From Spirochaetaceae bacterium (lineage in GTDB: Bacteria > Spirochaetota > Spirochaetia > Treponematales > Breznakiellaceae): 6,082 bases of DNA. Under the pieces are notes generated by a model that worked only from the letters and a program-made list of their open reading frames with translations, searched no databases and had not been told where the DNA came from. Each line of letters opens with the position of its first letter. Positions within the stretch are counted from its first letter, which is position 1. The stretch spans positions 1 to 6,082 of the forward strand of contig JAIRMP010000007.1 of assembly GCA_031258615.1 (NCBI GenBank). The letters are read 5' to 3'. A program made the position numbers and the translations under genes. Below are positions 4,331 to 6,082 of the stretch, in pieces.

Positions 4331-5736
4331 AACCTGAAATCCCTCTGCCCGTTATGGATGTTTACAAGGTTTTTACGAACCAGGCTGCGTATCTTTTCTT
4401 TGGGAATCGTTTCCAGTTCCTTTTCGATCAGTTTTTCCCCAGCTTCTGACGTCTCCGCGCCGGCGTAATCCATCAAATATTCTTTGAGCGTCATCAGCGC
4501 GTTAGGGTGGCAGCAGTTCAGTATCTGCTTGCTCTTGCAGAGTTCCATGAAACGGTCGCCTGTACGTCCGGCGCGGTAACAGGCCGTGCAAAAGCTGGGG
4601 ACATAGTTCAGATCGATCAGCCACTTGATCACCTCGTCAAGCGTTCTGGTGTCCGAAACCTCAAACTGCCTCGTGTCCTCTTCGGGAGCATCTCCATACC
4701 CGCCGACAGACGTGCGGGACGCCCCGCTTATCTGGGACACCCCCAGGCGCAGCAGTTTCTCGCGGACAGCCTTCCCTTCCCTGGTCGAAATAATCATGCC
4801 GGTGTACGGGACGGCGATGCGGATGCAGGCGGCAAGTTTCGCGAAGAGCTCGTCGCTTATGCCGCCGTCAAACGAGTCCGGGTCGACCCCGTGGGCCGGC
4901 TTTACCCGTGGGACGCTGATCGTGTGCGGGCCGACGCCGAAGACCGCCTCCAGGTGTTCCGCGTGCATCATGAGGCCGGCAAACTCGTAGCGGTAATTCT
5001 CAAGGCCGAAAAGCACGCCAAGCCCCACATCGTCTATATCGCCCCGCATCGCCCTGTCCATCGCCTCGGTGTGGTACGCATAGTTGTGTTTGGGTCCGGT
5101 CGGGTGCAGTTGTTCGTAGCCGGCCTTGTCGTAAGTCTCCTGAAACAGGATGTATGTCCCTATGCCGGCGTCGTGCAGTTTGCGGTAGTTTTCAACCGTG
5201 GTGGCCGCGATGTTCACGTTTACCCGGCGTATCGCGCCGTTCTTGTGCTTAACGCCGTATATCGTATCGAGGCTTTCCAGGATGTACTCGATAGGATTGT
5301 TGACCGGGTCCTCCCCCGCCTCAACCGCGAGCCGCTTGTGTCCCATGTTCTGGAGCGCTATCGTTTCGGCGCGGATTTCCTCCTGCGTCAGTTTCTTGCG
5401 GGCAATATCAGAGGTGCGGTGGTATGGACAGTACAGGCAGCCGTTGATGCAGTAGTTTGAAAGGTACAGCGGGGCGAACAGGACTATCCTGTTTCCGTAA
5501 AACTGCTGCTTTATTTGGAAGGCGAGGTCGAAGATTTCGTTCACCTTGTCCTGGTTTTCGCAGGCAAGAAGCACGGACGCCTCCCGGTGCGAAAGCCCTT
5601 TTGTCTCGCGGGCCTTTTCAAGGATGCTGTCAACTACGGCCATGTCGTCTTTCACGCTGTTAGCGTACTCCAATGTGTCCAGTATCTCTTTGTGAGAGAT
5701 AAAATCTTCCGCTTTTTCCGATTTTGGATTGTACAT
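4327..5736 (-). CDS. hydG: [FeFe]-hydrogenase maturase HydG (tyrosine lyase)
   Basis: This 469-residue radical SAM enzyme cleaves tyrosine to p-cresol and a fragment that yields CO and cyanide, delivered as an iron-cysteine carbonyl cyanide complex for H-cluster assembly. The SAM-cluster motif CX3CX2C is C96, C100 and C103 (YCINGCLYCPYH). AVEAGEDPVNNPIEYI at about 137-152 is characteristic of HydG and its relative ThiH. The C-terminal auxiliary cluster motif CX2CX22C, which separates HydG from ThiH, is present as C383, C386 and C409 (CTACYRAGRTG and NCCHPNAL). The length matches the family and all ligands are present, so the gene looks functional. AGGAGG at 5745-5750 lies 8 bp before the ATG and overlaps the preceding stop codon. 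It is the middle gene of the TM1266-hydG-hydE operon. Confidence 0.96.
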   Translation of the reverse strand: MYNPKSEKAEDFISHKEILDTLEYANSVKDDMAVVDSILEKARETKGLSHREASVLLACENQDKVNEIFDLAFQIKQQFYGNRIVLFAPLYLSNYCINGCLYCPYHRTSDIARKKLTQEEIRAETIALQNMGHKRLAVEAGEDPVNNPIEYILESLDTIYGVKHKNGAIRRVNVNIAATTVENYRKLHDAGIGTYILFQETYDKAGYEQLHPTGPKHNYAYHTEAMDRAMRGDIDDVGLGVLFGLENYRYEFAGLMMHAEHLEAVFGVGPHTISVPRVKPAHGVDPDSFDGGISDELFAKLAACIRIAVPYTGMIISTREGKAVREKLLRLGVSQISGASRTSVGGYGDAPEEDTRQFEVSDTRTLDEVIKWLIDLNYVPSFCTACYRAGRTGDRFMELCKSKQILNCCHPNALMTLKEYLMDYAGAETSEAGEKLIEKELETIPKEKIRSLVRKNLVNIHNGQRDFRL

Positions 5737-5748
5737 AAATTCTTCCTC

Positions 5749-6009
5749 CTAATTAACTTCTTTCAGTTCGCCGGATATGGCTGTTTTGACCGTTATGCCG
5801 GGTATATTGCCGAGTTTTCCGGTAAGCGCGTTAATTGTGTCCAGTTCGCCGGCAAGTACAACGGACACAACCGATATTTTTTCCTTTTCAAACGGGATAC
5901 CCATCCGTCCCCTGATTATGTCGCTGTAACCGGACAGGGTATCGTTGAACGCCTTCTGGCAGGCGCCCGGTTTTTCAAGCACGGCGCTGACAACGGCAAT
6001 ACGTTTCAT
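5749..6009 (-). CDS. TM1266-family putative iron-only hydrogenase system regulator
   Basis: This 86-residue protein matches the small TM1266-type family that is repeatedly found beside [FeFe]-hydrogenase maturation genes and is annotated as a putative regulator. The fold is ACT-like/ferredoxin-like, with strand IAVVSAVLEK, the helix containing CQKAFNDTLSGYSDIIRGRM (residues 17-36), and a second strand-helix-strand unit ISVVSVVLAGELDTINALTG ending in ITVKTAIS. No DNA-binding motif is evident, so the regulatory role rests on gene context. I place the start at the ATG at 6009 because GGAGGT at 6014-6019 lies just 5 bp upstream; an in-frame GTG at 6021 sits on that ribosome binding site and would leave none. 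It leads the operon, 12 bp ahead of hydG. Confidence 0.85.
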   Translation of the reverse strand: MKRIAVVSAVLEKPGACQKAFNDTLSGYSDIIRGRMGIPFEKEKISVVSVVLAGELDTINALTGKLGNIPGITVKTAISGELKEVN

Positions 6010-6013
6010 GTTT

Positions 6014-6019
6014 ACCTCC
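6014..6019 (-). promoter_or_regulatory. Ribosome binding site fixing the TM1266-family start
   Basis: GGAGGT on the minus strand is a full Shine-Dalgarno core 5 bp before the ATG at 6007-6009. It decides against the longer open frame that begins at a GTG at 6019-6021. Confidence 0.8.
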
Positions 6020-6033
6020 ACTCCTCGTAACTG

Positions 6034-6065
6034 AAAAAAAAACCTTCGAGGAAATTCCCCGAAGG
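6034..6065 (-). terminator. Strong intrinsic terminator upstream of the hyd operon, possible attenuator
   Basis: On the minus strand a 9-bp stem (CCTTCGGGG with CCTCGAAGG, one G-T wobble) closes a 5-base AATTT loop and is followed directly by nine T residues at 6034-6042. On the plus strand there is no T run, so it acts in one direction only. It ends 24 bp before the TM1266-family ATG, too close for a promoter in between. It is therefore either the terminator of a minus-strand gene beyond the window, with read-through into the hyd genes, or a leader attenuator. A TATATA at 6070-6075 could be a -10 box just ahead of it, but its -35 region lies outside the window. Confidence 0.85.
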
Positions 6066-6082
6066 CAGATATATACGAATGG

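Noticed and set aside
4507..5460. 317-residue plus-strand open frame
   Set aside because: It is antisense to hydG, which has all family motifs; composition rich in V, A and R is typical of a shadow frame.
6010..6021. Upstream GTG start for the TM1266-family gene
   Set aside because: It would use the Shine-Dalgarno sequence as coding codons and has no ribosome binding site of its own; the ATG at 6009 has a perfect one.

Overview
The window looks like a chromosomal stretch from an anaerobic bacterium, most probably a spirochaete of the genus Treponema, perhaps of the termite-gut kind. The clues are the order rpmF-acpP-rnc, an [FeFe]-hydrogenase maturation operon headed by a TM1266-type regulator, a small retropepsin-like gene of a kind I associate with treponemes, and structured intergenic repeats. 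This assignment is inference from gene content and was not confirmed by any search.

Layout. (1) Positions 174-1474, minus strand: tRNA-His(GTG), then rpmF (ribosomal protein L32), acpP (acyl carrier protein) and rnc (RNase III). Two near-consensus sigma-70-type promoters are visible, one a few bases ahead of the tRNA and one between the tRNA and rpmF. This is a conserved housekeeping block for translation, fatty acid synthesis and RNA processing. (2) Positions 1475-3223, plus strand or non-coding: an accessory segment between two minus-strand operons. It holds a 150-aa single-pass membrane protein with a duplicated 21-residue coiled-coil unit, a 260-bp stretch with no clear gene, a frameshifted retropepsin-like aspartic protease gene ending one base before a run of 14 G, a G-rich inverted repeat, and two full plus one partial tandem copies of a 125-bp palindrome-rich repeat. 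(3) Positions 3224-6009, minus strand: an operon of a TM1266-family protein, hydG and hydE, with a 12-bp gap and then a 4-bp ATGA overlap. A strong intrinsic terminator sits only 24 bp before the first start codon, so it could act as a leader attenuator.

How the genes work together. HydG splits tyrosine to make CO and cyanide on iron, and HydE processes that product toward the diiron subcluster of the [FeFe]-hydrogenase H-cluster. HydF (the scaffold) and the hydrogenase itself are not in the window. The TM1266-family protein is probably a small regulator of the hydrogenase system. The 3' end of hydE runs through a five-copy tetranucleotide repeat and takes its stop codon from the flanking 125-bp repeat, so the repeat array has apparently remodelled the HydE C-terminus.

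I found no convincing new multi-gene system. The most interesting points are the hydE tail, the terminator at the head of the hyd operon, and the decayed protease gene abutting the G tract.
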